A DNA stretch of 64,000 nucleotides from Actinoplanes sp. L3-i22 (GTDB lineage Bacteria; Actinomycetota; Actinomycetes; Mycobacteriales; Micromonosporaceae), in the NCBI RefSeq assembly GCF_019704555.1, contig NZ_AP024745.1:8006501-8070500 (forward strand), written 5' to 3'. The notes beneath the pieces are model-generated. The model was not told where the DNA came from. It did not search any database and saw only the letters and a list, made by a program, of their open reading frames with translations. Below, piece by piece: positions 17,647 through 26,706 of the stretch (its first letter is position 1; every line of letters begins with the position of its first letter). Position numbers and translations under genes: made by a program.

Positions 17647-18006
17647 ATGGGGCTGTTCACGCGGGAAGAGGCACGGGCCGAGCTCGATCGGCTGCGACCC
17701 GTCCTGGAGGAGATCGTCGTCGTCCGGGCGGACATGATGGAGCTGTCCGCCGCGCTGGTCCCGGGCGGAGCGCCCACCCCGCTCGGCGGCCTGCCGGAGC
17801 GGAAGGCCGCGGAGGCCCGGCTCAACGAGCTGATGACGGTCGTCCAGGAGTCGGGCGCGGAGCTGAAGGGCGTCGCCCCGCTCCTGGTCGACTTCCCCGC
17901 GGATCTCGACGGCGTGCCGGTGCTGCTCTGCTGGCTGGAGGGCGAGTCCGAGCTCGGCTGGTATCACCGGGCCGACCTGGGCATCGCCGGCCGCCGCCGG
18001 CTGTAG
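17647..18006 (+). CDS. DUF2203-family protein
   Basis: This 119-residue protein starts at ATG 17647 with MGLFTREEARAELDRLRPVL, then a long coiled helix pair, and ends LLVDFPADLDGVPVLLCWLE, GELGWYHR-like, AGRRRL. The pattern is that of DUF2203, small helical proteins of unknown function. The helices (EARLNELMTVVQESGAELKG) could form a coiled coil. The stop codon TAG at 18004-18006 lies inside a 17-bp tandem duplication. It converges on the diguanylate cyclase gene, with only 26 bp between the stops. Confidence 0.75.
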   Translation: MGLFTREEARAELDRLRPVLEEIVVVRADMMELSAALVPGGAPTPLGGLPERKAAEARLNELMTVVQESGAELKGVAPLLVDFPADLDGVPVLLCWLEGESELGWYHRADLGIAGRRRL

Positions 18007-18028
18007 GGCGACGCCGGCTGTAGGGCAA
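17995..18028. repeat. 17-bp tandem duplication spanning a stop codon
   Basis: Two adjacent copies, 17995-18011 and 18012-18028, differ at one base. Each contains GGCTGTAGGG, so the DUF2203 stop codon TAG is duplicated just past the gene end. Confidence 0.8.
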
Positions 18029-18032
18029 TGGT

Positions 18033-19928
18033 TCAGGAGGCGACCGCGACGGCGGCGGCGCTGCGGATCGTGTCCCGCCCGGCCGCCTTCGCCTCGTAAA
18101 GCGCGGTGTCCGCCCGCTCCAGCAAACGCTCCGCCGACTCCGACCCGTTCCACACCGCGTACCCGATGCTGCACGTCTCCGCCCCGGGCGTCGAGGCCCG
18201 CAGCCGGTCCAGGATCTCGGCGGCCTCCGCGTCCACGCAGTCCGGCAGCGCGACCACGAACTCCTCACCACCCCACCGGGCGATCAGGTCGCCCTCGCGG
18301 AGCTGCCCGCGGAACGCGCTCGCCGTCGCGGTAAGCAGATCGTCGCCGGCCAGGTGCCCGTGGGTGTCGTTGTACCGCTTGAACCGGTCCAGGTCGGCAA
18401 TCGCCACGGTCAGCGGCCGCCCCTCGACCCGCGAGCCGAGCAGCAGCTCCGCGAAGCGGGACTGCCAGGCGCGCCGGTTGGACAGCCCGGTCAGCGTGTC
18501 GGTGTAGGCCATCTGCTCCAGCCGGGACAGCAGCCGCTCGTGTTCCAGGGCGAGCGCGGTCTCGTCGGCGAGCAGCGCCACCGCGCGGGCGCGCAGGTCG
18601 CTGACCGAGCTGACCCGCTGCTTCCAGCCGACCGCGAGCAGCGCGACGACCTTGCCGCCGGCGATCACCGGCTGCCACATCATCGAGCGGGCGCCGACGA
18701 GTTTGAGCAGGGCCGCGGAGACGCGCGGGTCCTCGCTCGGGTCGGCGAGGAAGACCGGCTGGCCGTCCCGGTAGACGTTGGCGATCATCGAGGTGCCGTT
18801 CTTCGCGACCCGGGTGCCCATCACCTCGGCGCCGACCCAGCCGGTGACGACCAGGGCGTCGTCGCCGGATTCGAGCAGGCTGACCGAGTCGGCCTCGGCC
18901 AGTTCCCGGACGGCCTGGATGATCGTGTCGCGGGCGTCCTCGCCGGTGCGGATCCGCCGGGCGGCGACCGAGACCGCGGCGAGGAGCCGGTCCGACTCGC
19001 GGACGGCGCGTTCGGCGAGGTGCCGGTCGGTGACGTCGTGCAGGTGGACCAGCATCCAGTGCTGGGTGTCGGTGCGCCCGACGGTCAGCCACACCCAGCG
19101 CACCGAGCCGTCCGGCCGCACGTAGCGCATCTGCTGCCCGGCCGGGTCGAGCTCGGCGGTCAGGTCGACGTAGGCCTGGCTGCTGGTGCCGATCAGCTCC
19201 TCGGCCGGTCGGCCGACCAGCTCGGTGAAGGACGGGTTGACCGCGACGAACACGCCGTGCTCGTCGGTGATCCCGACGCCGGCCGGCGAGGCCTGGAACA
19301 GGCTCTGGAACCGGCCGAGCACCATGGTGACCTGGTCCCGGGCGTCTTTCAGGTCCCGTTGCCGGCGCCGCATCGCCTCGTGCAGGATCGCGCCGAGCAG
19401 TGCGGCCATGCCGAGCTGCACCGAGTAGTAGCCGAGCTCGCCGGTCCGCAGGCCGGGCTGGGCGAGCACCGCGCCGATCCAGCCGGCGATCCCGGCCAGG
19501 CCGGCGAGCATCGCGGTGCGCCGGGCCGGCACCGCGCCGCCCACGCCGACCAGGGTCAGCATCAGCGCGGTGGTGTAGTGCAGCTGCCCGGTGACCGCGA
19601 CCTGCGCGACGCTGTCGAGAACCGGCAGGTAGGCCAGTCGTTCCCAGCCCCGGCCGCTGCGCGTGCCCCGCATCGCGGCGATCGCCAGCAGCAGCACGGT
19701 CGTGCCGGTGAGCAGGGTCAGGATGATCCGCGGCGACCCGTTCAGCATGATCACGTCCGCGACGAGGAACGTCAGGTAGTAGGCCGCGAGCGCGCCCCGG
19801 CGCCATCGCGCGGCCGGTGCGTCGTCCGGCCGCGGCGCCGGGGCGCCCGCCGACCACGAAGCGGAGGCGGCCGCCGCGTTCGCGGGGCCGAGGTTTCCGC
19901 TCGGGTCATCGTGCCGGTCAGCGTTCAA
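18033..19928 (-). CDS. Membrane diguanylate cyclase (TM - PAS - GAF - GGDEF)
   Basis: I choose TTG 19928 because a strong GGGAGGAAG ribosome site sits right before it, giving 631 residues; an in-frame GTG at 20018 would add 30. An N-terminal block of five or so transmembrane helices (AYYLTFLVADVIML onward) is followed by a PAS domain (FQSLFQASPAGVGITDEHGV), a GAF domain (ADSVSLLESGDDALVVTGWV to LLAVGWK) and a GGDEF domain. The active-site loop reads RWGGEEF, and an allosteric RxxD (REGD) stands five residues before it, so product inhibition by c-di-GMP is expected. The PAS and GAF domains suggest control by a ligand or redox signal. The gene is convergent with the DUF2203 gene. Confidence 0.9.
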   Translation of the reverse strand: MNADRHDDPSGNLGPANAAAASASWSAGAPAPRPDDAPAARWRRGALAAYYLTFLVADVIMLNGSPRIILTLLTGTTVLLLAIAAMRGTRSGRGWERLAYLPVLDSVAQVAVTGQLHYTTALMLTLVGVGGAVPARRTAMLAGLAGIAGWIGAVLAQPGLRTGELGYYSVQLGMAALLGAILHEAMRRRQRDLKDARDQVTMVLGRFQSLFQASPAGVGITDEHGVFVAVNPSFTELVGRPAEELIGTSSQAYVDLTAELDPAGQQMRYVRPDGSVRWVWLTVGRTDTQHWMLVHLHDVTDRHLAERAVRESDRLLAAVSVAARRIRTGEDARDTIIQAVRELAEADSVSLLESGDDALVVTGWVGAEVMGTRVAKNGTSMIANVYRDGQPVFLADPSEDPRVSAALLKLVGARSMMWQPVIAGGKVVALLAVGWKQRVSSVSDLRARAVALLADETALALEHERLLSRLEQMAYTDTLTGLSNRRAWQSRFAELLLGSRVEGRPLTVAIADLDRFKRYNDTHGHLAGDDLLTATASAFRGQLREGDLIARWGGEEFVVALPDCVDAEAAEILDRLRASTPGAETCSIGYAVWNGSESAERLLERADTALYEAKAAGRDTIRSAAAVAVAS

Positions 19929-20017
19929 GGCTTCCTCCCTCGCCGCCCAGGCTTGTCGGTCGCCGGACGACCGAGTTGAGGGAACGCCCTGGTCACCGGG
20001 CCCCGTGACACTTCGCA

Positions 20018-20070
20018 CACACGGGGCCCGGGAGCGGCCCGGGAGCGAAGCACACGGGGCCCGGGAGCGG
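20018..20070. repeat. 20-bp direct repeat at 33-bp period
   Basis: The sequence CACACGGGGCCCGGGAGCGG occurs exactly at 20018-20037 and 20051-20070. It sits between the DUF5682 stop (20083) and the cyclase start. The 33-bp period matches other repeats in this window, but the sequence differs. Confidence 0.8.
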
Positions 20071-20082
20071 ATCGGAAGCCGC

Positions 20083-22866
20083 TCAGGGAGCCGTTCCGGT
20101 GCCGACCAGCGACGCGACGGCCGCAGCGGTCTCCGGAAAACCCATCAACAACGGCAAAGGCCCAGAAAACCCGCTTTCCGGTACGGCGGTGGCCGCCACC
20201 CACTCCCCCGGACAACCCAGCAGCCCGGCCACCGCATCGGCGCTCGCCGGATGCGCCGCCAGGAACGCCCCGACCGGCCCCGCCGCCGGCCCCCGAGCGA
20301 CGGTCGCCGCCACCGGGGCGCGGCGGGCGAGCCACGGCGGCGTCCACCCGTCGATCCCGGCGAGCGTCCCCGGGAAGGTCCGCCCGGCCTCCCGGGTCAG
20401 CACCGGCACCAGCTCCGCCGCCTGCTGTTTCAGCGTGGTGATCAGCGTCGGCAGCCAGGGCAGCAGCACCGGGTCGGGCAGCCGCCCGAACGCCTTGGAG
20501 AGCGTCTCCACGACGAACGGGGCCAGCCGCGGGACCGGTTCGAGCGCCTGCACGAACCCGCTCACGTACTGCGGGAACGCCGGCACCACCAGCGGGTTGC
20601 CGAGCAGGTCGTCGACGAGCGCCCGCAGCTCGGCCAAAGACAGGTCGCCGAGCTGGTTGCGGGCCGCCCAGAGCAGGGCGAGCTTGGCCGGGGTCTCCGG
20701 GTGTGACTGCCGGACGGCCAGCTCGAGCTGGGTCCGGTCGCAGCCCAGGGACAGGGCCAGGCTCTCCATGCTGAACAGGAAGCCGAGCATCGCCCCGACC
20801 TGCCGGACGCCGGTCTCCTCCTCCACGAAGGCGGTCGGCAGCAGGGTGCAGTAGTGCGCGTAGCCCCCGGTCACGAACCGTTCGCACCAGGACGGCAGCA
20901 CCGGCGTGGTGGCCCGGTAGTGCCCGAGCAGCCGCCGGATGCGCCGCAGCACGTCCGGCGCGCCGTCGACGGTGCGCTCGGCGGCGAGCAGCTCGACCGC
21001 GCGGGCGCCGAGCTCGTCGGTGAGGCGCGGGCTCTCCAGGAACAGCAGCGAGCTCTCCACCGCCTTGAGCGCGGTGGCCGCGGTCGCCTTCGGGTCCCAG
21101 GCGTCCCGGCGCAGCCGCTGCTCCAGGACCTGCTCGACGGTGACGCCCTCGTAGCCGAGCTCGATGACGGTCCGCTGATGGCGGCCGAGGTCGAGGTCCC
21201 AGCTCTCCTGGATGTGCTTCTCGCCGAGCTTGCGACTGCCCATGATCGGCCGGACCGCCTGGTCGGGCAGCAGGTAACGCAGCATCCAGAGCAGCTGGGA
21301 GCAGGGCGCCAGCTCCGGGTGGGCGGCCAGGTCGAGCAGCGCGCGCTGGATGCTGCGCTGCTCCAGGTTCAGCCCGAGCGGTTCGAGCCGGTCGTAGACG
21401 TCGCGGGCCAGGGGCGGCAGCGCGTCGTAGCCGACCTGGCCGATCCGGTCGCCGCCGAGCAGGATCTCGCAGAGCCGCCGCACGTCGCGCCGGCCGGGGA
21501 CGCTGTCCTTCTCGATGCAGGTGACGGCGGCGTCCTGGAAGTCGTACGGCGTCGGCCGCGCCCGCCCCCGCATCCCGGCGAGCAGGATCGACGTCTCGAA
21601 GACCGCGATCGCGTCGGCGGTGCTCGCGAGGTATCCGTTGCGGCGGGCCAGCCGGACGATGTCGACGCACCAGCCGCGCAGCTCCTCCTCGTCGAGCCCG
21701 TCGAGCGCGGGCGGCCCGGCGAGGTATCCGGTGAGGTGGTCGGTGACCGGCTCACCGGTGGCCACCGGCAGCGGCAGCGCCTTCGTGGCCTTCTTCTTGC
21801 CGCCCTTCTGCCCGTCCAGCCGGAACGGGGTGAGCCGGCGTTTCGTCAGCTGCTTCTGCCAGGTGCTCGCGGCGATCGACACCGAGCCCGGCGCGAGGCC
21901 GAACTGGGCCTCGATCGCCGAGTGGCTGGACGGGATCAGTCCGTACAGCCAGGTGGTGCCGGTCCGCGGGGTGATCGTGAAGTCCGGGGTGCCCGGGGCG
22001 GAGCCGGCCTCGGGGACCCGGCTCGCGGCGTGGAAGGCGCCGCAGATGTAGAGGCAGTCGGCCGGGTCGGTGCCGGTCGCGGCGAGGTGCTCGCGGATCC
22101 GGGTCCACATGTAGCGTTCCCGGTCCTCGTCGCTCGCGTACCGCTTGGTGTCGTGCGGGGCGAGCCGCCGGAACAGGCTGCCGACCATGGTCATGACCTG
22201 CCGGTACGTCTCGTGGTCGGCCCCGGCCAGGGGCTGCTCGACATACTGGTCCCACCACTCGGACCAGTGCCGGACCCGCCCGTGGTGCAGCAGGTGCTCC
22301 TCCAGCTCGGCGAAGCGCGGCCGCAGGTCGCCGATCTCCACGCCGACCGCGTCGCCGTGCAGGTCCTCCTCCGGCTCGCCGGTCCCGTCGTGCGCCTCGA
22401 GGTCGGGCTGCCACTGGAAGACGTGGTCGGTGGACCGGTCGACCAGGACCAGCTCGACGCCGGGGGTGTCCAGCGCGTACGAGATCGCCTGGTACTCCGC
22501 GGACGCCTCGGTGATCGGCGCGATCACCGAGAGCGGCGCCGACTCCTTCGGGAACCCGTCCAGCTGGGAGGCGAACGCCTGCAGCGCCACCGGCAGCCGG
22601 CAGTTGCGCAGCTCGGTCAGCAGCGGCCCCAGGTCCTCGCAGAGCTCCAGGTAGACGACCTTGGGCTGCTTGTCGCGCAGCCGCCGCAGCATGGCGAGCG
22701 CGGAGGCCGGCGAGTGGTGGCAGACCGGGAAGATCTCCAGCGGCTCGGCCAGGGCGTGGCCGACGTCGTCGACGATCCCGGCGAGGATCTCGGGCAGCGC
22801 CGCCGGCCCGCCGCCGAGCTCCTCGGCGGCGCTGAGCAGCTGCTCACGTAGCGAGTCGAAGGTCAT
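20083..22866 (-). CDS. DUF5682-family protein of the YehL-type MoxR/VWA operon
   Basis: This 927-residue protein starts at ATG 22866, overlapping the stop of the MoxR gene (ATGA). The N-terminal third has the family landmarks LEIFPVCHHSPASALAML, KVVYLELCEDLGPLL and YICGAFHAAS, resembling an enzyme-like alpha/beta domain with conserved His and Cys residues (CHHSP, GAFHA). The rest is predominantly helical, with repeats such as PAKLALLWAARNQLG. DUF5682 proteins occur almost only beside a MoxR ATPase, a VWA protein and a SWIM protein, as here. As I recall, the large yehM product has the equivalent place in the E. coli yehLMPQ set. No biochemical role is established. It is the last gene of the five-gene operon. 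Confidence 0.8.
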   Translation of the reverse strand: MTFDSLREQLLSAAEELGGGPAALPEILAGIVDDVGHALAEPLEIFPVCHHSPASALAMLRRLRDKQPKVVYLELCEDLGPLLTELRNCRLPVALQAFASQLDGFPKESAPLSVIAPITEASAEYQAISYALDTPGVELVLVDRSTDHVFQWQPDLEAHDGTGEPEEDLHGDAVGVEIGDLRPRFAELEEHLLHHGRVRHWSEWWDQYVEQPLAGADHETYRQVMTMVGSLFRRLAPHDTKRYASDEDRERYMWTRIREHLAATGTDPADCLYICGAFHAASRVPEAGSAPGTPDFTITPRTGTTWLYGLIPSSHSAIEAQFGLAPGSVSIAASTWQKQLTKRRLTPFRLDGQKGGKKKATKALPLPVATGEPVTDHLTGYLAGPPALDGLDEEELRGWCVDIVRLARRNGYLASTADAIAVFETSILLAGMRGRARPTPYDFQDAAVTCIEKDSVPGRRDVRRLCEILLGGDRIGQVGYDALPPLARDVYDRLEPLGLNLEQRSIQRALLDLAAHPELAPCSQLLWMLRYLLPDQAVRPIMGSRKLGEKHIQESWDLDLGRHQRTVIELGYEGVTVEQVLEQRLRRDAWDPKATAATALKAVESSLLFLESPRLTDELGARAVELLAAERTVDGAPDVLRRIRRLLGHYRATTPVLPSWCERFVTGGYAHYCTLLPTAFVEEETGVRQVGAMLGFLFSMESLALSLGCDRTQLELAVRQSHPETPAKLALLWAARNQLGDLSLAELRALVDDLLGNPLVVPAFPQYVSGFVQALEPVPRLAPFVVETLSKAFGRLPDPVLLPWLPTLITTLKQQAAELVPVLTREAGRTFPGTLAGIDGWTPPWLARRAPVAATVARGPAAGPVGAFLAAHPASADAVAGLLGCPGEWVAATAVPESGFSGPLPLLMGFPETAAAVASLVGTGTAP

Positions 22867-23975
22867 GACAGGGTCGCGATCGCCTGGCGCCCGCCCTCCA
22901 GGAACCCGGTCCACTCGCCGCTGTGCTCCTTGCTGCGCGGCTCGACCACGCCGTGCCAGTACTTGTTCAGGATGGCCAGGTCCTCCGGGCTGCGGCGGGC
23001 GAGCGAGCCGACCAGCGACCCGGCGAGCGCCTCCGCGGTCAGCTTGCTGGCGCCGAAGAAGTTGCTGTGCAGGATCGCGTCCTCCAGCACGCCGATCTGC
23101 TCGGCGGTGGACAGGGCCGACTCCAGGCGCTCGTCGTCGCTGGTCGCGGACGTGGCGGCGGCGCGCAGGTCGGCGAAGCTCTGCAGCAGCACGTCGAGCA
23201 GGGTCGGCGGGACCTCCAGCTCGATGTTGTGCCGGCGCAGCAGCTCCTCGGTGCGGAAGCGGACGATCTCGGCCTCGCTCTTCTTGTTCGTCACGACCGG
23301 GATCCGGACGAAGTTGAAGCGCCGTTTGAGCGCCGAGGAGAGGTCGTTGACGCCCCGGTCGCGGCTGTTGGCGGTGGCGATGATGCTGAAGCCGGGCTTG
23401 GCGAAGACGATGTTGTCGTCGTCCAGCTCGGGGATCGACACGTACTTCTCGGAGAGGATCGAGATCAGCGCGTCCTGGACGTCGCTGGTGGAGCGGGTGA
23501 GCTCCTCGAAACGGCCGATCACGCCGTTCTCCATCGCGGTCATGATCGGCGACGGGATCATCGAGGCGCGGGACTGGCCCTTGGCGATCACCATCGAGAC
23601 GTTCCACGAGTACTTGATGTGGTCCTCGGTGGTGCCGGCGGTGCCCTGCACGACCAGCGTGGAGTTGCGGCTGATCGCGGCGGAGAGCAGCTCGGCGAGC
23701 CAGCTCTTGCCGGTGCCCGGGTCACCGATCAGCAGCAGGCCGCGGTCGGAGGCGAGGGTGACGATGGAGCGCTCGACGAAGCTGCGGTCGCCGTACCACT
23801 TCTGCTCGATGTCCCGGTCGAGGCCGTCGGCGCGCTCGGAGCCGAGGATGAACAGGCGCACCATCTTGGGGCTCAGTCGCCAGGAGAACGGCTTCGGGCC
23901 GTCGTCGACCGACTCCAGCCAGTCCAGCTCCTCCGCGTACTTGGCCTCGGCCGGGGCGCGCAGCATGTCACTCAT
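22863..23975 (-). CDS. MoxR-family AAA+ ATPase, YehL type
   Basis: This 370-residue ATPase starts at ATG 23975, preceded by AGGAG. It has Walker A GDPGTGKSW, a long segment LVVQGTAGTTEDHIKYSWNV, Walker B-type acidic residues in GVIGRFEELTRS, sensor-1 FSIIATANSRDRGVNDL and the arginine-finger region SSALKRRFNFVRIPVV. The helical C-domain follows. This is the YehL branch of MoxR ATPases, which is distinct from the MoxR at 10.3-11.5 kb. It presumably remodels or activates a target together with the VWA protein encoded just upstream (17-bp gap) and the DUF5682 protein that overlaps its stop. Confidence 0.9.
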   Translation of the reverse strand: MSDMLRAPAEAKYAEELDWLESVDDGPKPFSWRLSPKMVRLFILGSERADGLDRDIEQKWYGDRSFVERSIVTLASDRGLLLIGDPGTGKSWLAELLSAAISRNSTLVVQGTAGTTEDHIKYSWNVSMVIAKGQSRASMIPSPIMTAMENGVIGRFEELTRSTSDVQDALISILSEKYVSIPELDDDNIVFAKPGFSIIATANSRDRGVNDLSSALKRRFNFVRIPVVTNKKSEAEIVRFRTEELLRRHNIELEVPPTLLDVLLQSFADLRAAATSATSDDERLESALSTAEQIGVLEDAILHSNFFGASKLTAEALAGSLVGSLARRSPEDLAILNKYWHGVVEPRSKEHSGEWTGFLEGGRQAIATLS

Positions 23976-23992
23976 CAGAAGTCTCCTATTTC

Positions 23993-25342
23993 TCAGACGA
24001 GGAAGTTCTTGAGCTCGGTGACGAGCTTCTTGATGTGTCCGGAGAGGACCGGGGTGCCCTGGTCCTTGAAGCGCTGGCGGAACCACGGGTTGACGCTCTG
24101 GTGGCCGCCGCTGCTGACCGAGCCGACCGGGATGAACTTGACGCCGGTGCGGTGGATGGCCTGCATGCCGTCCCAGACCCCCTGCTCGTTCCACTCGTAG
24201 AAGTCGGAGATCCAGACCACCACGGTGTTGCGCGGGTCGGTGATCTTCGGCCGGGTCAGGTCGAGCGCGACCGTGCCGTCGGTGCCGCCGCCGAGCTGGG
24301 TGTGCAGCAGCACCTCGAACGGGTCGTGCACCCAGGGCGTCAGATCCAGCGCGCGGGTGTCGTAGGCGACCAGGTGCACGTCGACCTTGGGCAGCCCGGC
24401 GAAGATCGAGGCGAGAATGGTGCAGTTGACCATCGCGTCGACCATCGACCCGGACTGGTCGACGACCACGATCAGCCGGGCCGGCTCGATCCGCTTGGCG
24501 GTCTGCTTGTAGTAGAGCCGGTCGACGTAGAGGCGCTCGTCCTCCGGGCTCCAGTTCGGCAGGTTCTTCCAGATGGTCCGGTCCAGATCGAGGTTCCGGT
24601 AGACCCGCTTGGGCGGCACCGACCGGTCGATCGTCCCGGCGCTGGCCTGGGCCACCTGGGTACGCAGCACCTCCGCGACCTCGTCGACGAAGCGCCGGAT
24701 CAGCGCCTTGGCGTTGGCCAGCGCGACGCCGTCCAGGTTGTCCTTGTCCCGCAGGAGCTGCTCGATCAGCGACATGCTCGGGGTGAGCTGCTTGGCGAGC
24801 CGGTTGTCGGCGAGCACCTCGCGCAGCCGCATCCGGCTGACCAGGTCGCCCTCGATCCCGGCCAGGGTGGCGCCGAGACCCGCGCCGCGGCCCGCCGCGG
24901 GTCCGTTGCCGGCACCGGCGCCGGCGGCCCGGCCGCGCAGGCCGCCCGGATCGCAGCCCATCGCCCGCTCGAACCAGCCGGCGTCGGCCTGCCAGCGCTG
25001 CAGCTGCTCGGCGGTGACGTTGCCGGAGCCGGTGGCGAACACGTTGAGCAGCAGCTTCGACGCGAGCGCGGCGCGGCGCACCGCGCCGTCCGGATCGTCG
25101 CCGGGGTCGCTCATCAGGCCGTCGAACTCGGCCGCCAGCTGGGGGAACCGCTGCACGACGGTGTCCACCGAGACGGCCGGGTCGAGCAGCGCGGCGGGCA
25201 GCCCGAGGTCGCCGACGATCGCCATGCTCCCGGACTCCAGCGCCGCCTGCTCCTCCGGGTCGAACAGTCGCGCGAGCAGCCGCCAGTAGAGGATCTGCCG
25301 CTGGGTCTCGGCCGCGCCGCCAGAAGTCGATGCGCCGCTCAT
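23993..25342 (-). CDS. VWA-domain protein, YehP type
   Basis: This is a 449-residue protein. The N-terminal half is helical (RQILYWRLLARLF, QLQRWQADAGWFERAMGCD), with a short Ala/Gly-rich linker around GRAAGAGAGNGPAAGRGAGLG. The C-terminal half (from about 255) is a von Willebrand A domain with the metal-ion site VVVDQSGSMVDAM, a Thr in GGGTDGT and an Asp in VWISDFYEW. VWA proteins paired with MoxR ATPases bind clients in a metal-dependent way. The ATG at 25342 overlaps the upstream stop (ATGA), so translation is coupled within the operon. Confidence 0.88.
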   Translation of the reverse strand: MSGASTSGGAAETQRQILYWRLLARLFDPEEQAALESGSMAIVGDLGLPAALLDPAVSVDTVVQRFPQLAAEFDGLMSDPGDDPDGAVRRAALASKLLLNVFATGSGNVTAEQLQRWQADAGWFERAMGCDPGGLRGRAAGAGAGNGPAAGRGAGLGATLAGIEGDLVSRMRLREVLADNRLAKQLTPSMSLIEQLLRDKDNLDGVALANAKALIRRFVDEVAEVLRTQVAQASAGTIDRSVPPKRVYRNLDLDRTIWKNLPNWSPEDERLYVDRLYYKQTAKRIEPARLIVVVDQSGSMVDAMVNCTILASIFAGLPKVDVHLVAYDTRALDLTPWVHDPFEVLLHTQLGGGTDGTVALDLTRPKITDPRNTVVVWISDFYEWNEQGVWDGMQAIHRTGVKFIPVGSVSSGGHQSVNPWFRQRFKDQGTPVLSGHIKKLVTELKNFLV

Positions 25343-26706
25343 TTGCGCAGCAGCCTTCCCGCGCGCTCGCGCAGCACGTCGACGGCGGTGCCCGCGGCCG
25401 TCTCCGCCTTCGCGGCCTTCGCCTCGGTCGGGCCGAGCGCCCAGTCCCCGCCGTACACCGTGACCGGCTTCTTCTTCACCAGCGCCTGCACGGCGAGCGG
25501 CTGCAACAGCCACTGCCCGTCCCACCGCAGCAGCCCGAGGCACGCGGTGGAGGAGGCGACCAGGGCGGGCGTGAGCGGGCCGGCGGCCGGCAGCCGGGCC
25601 AGGTCGAGCGCCACGGTCACCCCGCCGCCCAGGTCGAACGTGTCACCGGCCGCGGCGTAGCCCTCCAGCAGCACCGGCTCGGCGAGCCCGGCCGGGTGCC
25701 GGTCGAGCGGCGCGGCCGGCAGCGCGGTCGCCGCCCCGAGCCGGACCCGGGCGGCGGCGAACGGGTCGGCCGGCTCACCGGCGGTGACCTTCGCCTCGTC
25801 CCAGATCAGGTCGCCGCCCGGGGTGAGGGACAGGCCGGCCACCTCGACCGTGCGGTGCTCGGCCAGCACGCCGCGGAACAGCGGGAACGCGCTGAGCATC
25901 CGCCACGCGGACGGGCCGCTGATGGTGTCCACCTTGGCGGCGGCGACGCCGGTGCGGACCAGCCGGACCGCGCCGTCGGCCGTCTCCAGCAGACCGTGCG
26001 CCTGGGCCTGGAAGACCGTCGGGTGCTCGTGCAGGTCGACGCCGAGGATCACCAGCCGGCCGTCGACCGGGGTGGCCGCGAACGCCGGGTAGCCCTCCTG
26101 CGAGAGCAGCAGCGCCCGGCTCCACAGGTCGGCCCAGCGGCGCACCGGCACCGCCGGCAGGGTGGCGACCGGCGCGGCGGCGCGCAGCTCGGCGGCGAAC
26201 CCGTCCAGCAGCACGGCGAGGCGGCGGGTGGCCGGGTCGGCGAGCAGCGACTGCACCGCCTGCGCGGCGCCGCCGGCCAGCTCGTGATCGACCCCGCGCC
26301 AGCCGGCGATGGCGAGCTCGCGCAGCCACGATCGACCACCGGCGAGCAGGTGGGCGGAATCGGTCACGGGCGCGGCGGCGGGCCACGGCTCACGGGACCG
26401 GCCGAGCGCGGTGTCCAGGCTCGCGCGCAGGGCGTCGTGGGCGGCGCCGAGCAGTGCGGCGCGGGCGCCGGCCAGGGTGGCGAGGTGCTCGTCGGTCACC
26501 GTCCCGGCGATGATCTTGCCGATCGCGTCGGTGACCCGGTCCCCCAGCGGCGAGCCGGTGAACGCGGCGGCCAGCGACTCCAGCGCGGCGGCGCGCTCCT
26601 CGTCGATCCGGGCGAGGCCCTGGACCAGGGCGTCGTCCAGGCCGTCGACCAGGGCGAGCGCGTCGGGCAGGCCGTCCGGGGTGGCGCGCAGGGCGTCGGC
26701 GAGCAT
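25339..26706 (-). CDS. Uncharacterised operon partner of the MoxR/VWA/SWIM cluster (DUF5691-like position)
   Basis: This 455-residue protein starts at ATG 26706, sharing one base with the SWIM gene stop (TGATG). It is Ala/Leu-rich and mostly helical at the N-terminus (LPDALALVDGLDDALVQGLARIDEERA), with a mixed C-terminal half (LLEGYAAAGDTFDLGGGVTVALDLARL, WDGQWLLQPLAVQALVKKKPVTVYGGDW). I do not see catalytic motifs. In related actinobacterial operons this slot is held by DUF5691-type proteins; I assign it by position and general look only. Its tight overlaps suggest fixed stoichiometry with its neighbours. Confidence 0.55.
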   Translation of the reverse strand: MLADALRATPDGLPDALALVDGLDDALVQGLARIDEERAAALESLAAAFTGSPLGDRVTDAIGKIIAGTVTDEHLATLAGARAALLGAAHDALRASLDTALGRSREPWPAAAPVTDSAHLLAGGRSWLRELAIAGWRGVDHELAGGAAQAVQSLLADPATRRLAVLLDGFAAELRAAAPVATLPAVPVRRWADLWSRALLLSQEGYPAFAATPVDGRLVILGVDLHEHPTVFQAQAHGLLETADGAVRLVRTGVAAAKVDTISGPSAWRMLSAFPLFRGVLAEHRTVEVAGLSLTPGGDLIWDEAKVTAGEPADPFAAARVRLGAATALPAAPLDRHPAGLAEPVLLEGYAAAGDTFDLGGGVTVALDLARLPAAGPLTPALVASSTACLGLLRWDGQWLLQPLAVQALVKKKPVTVYGGDWALGPTEAKAAKAETAAGTAVDVLRERAGRLLRK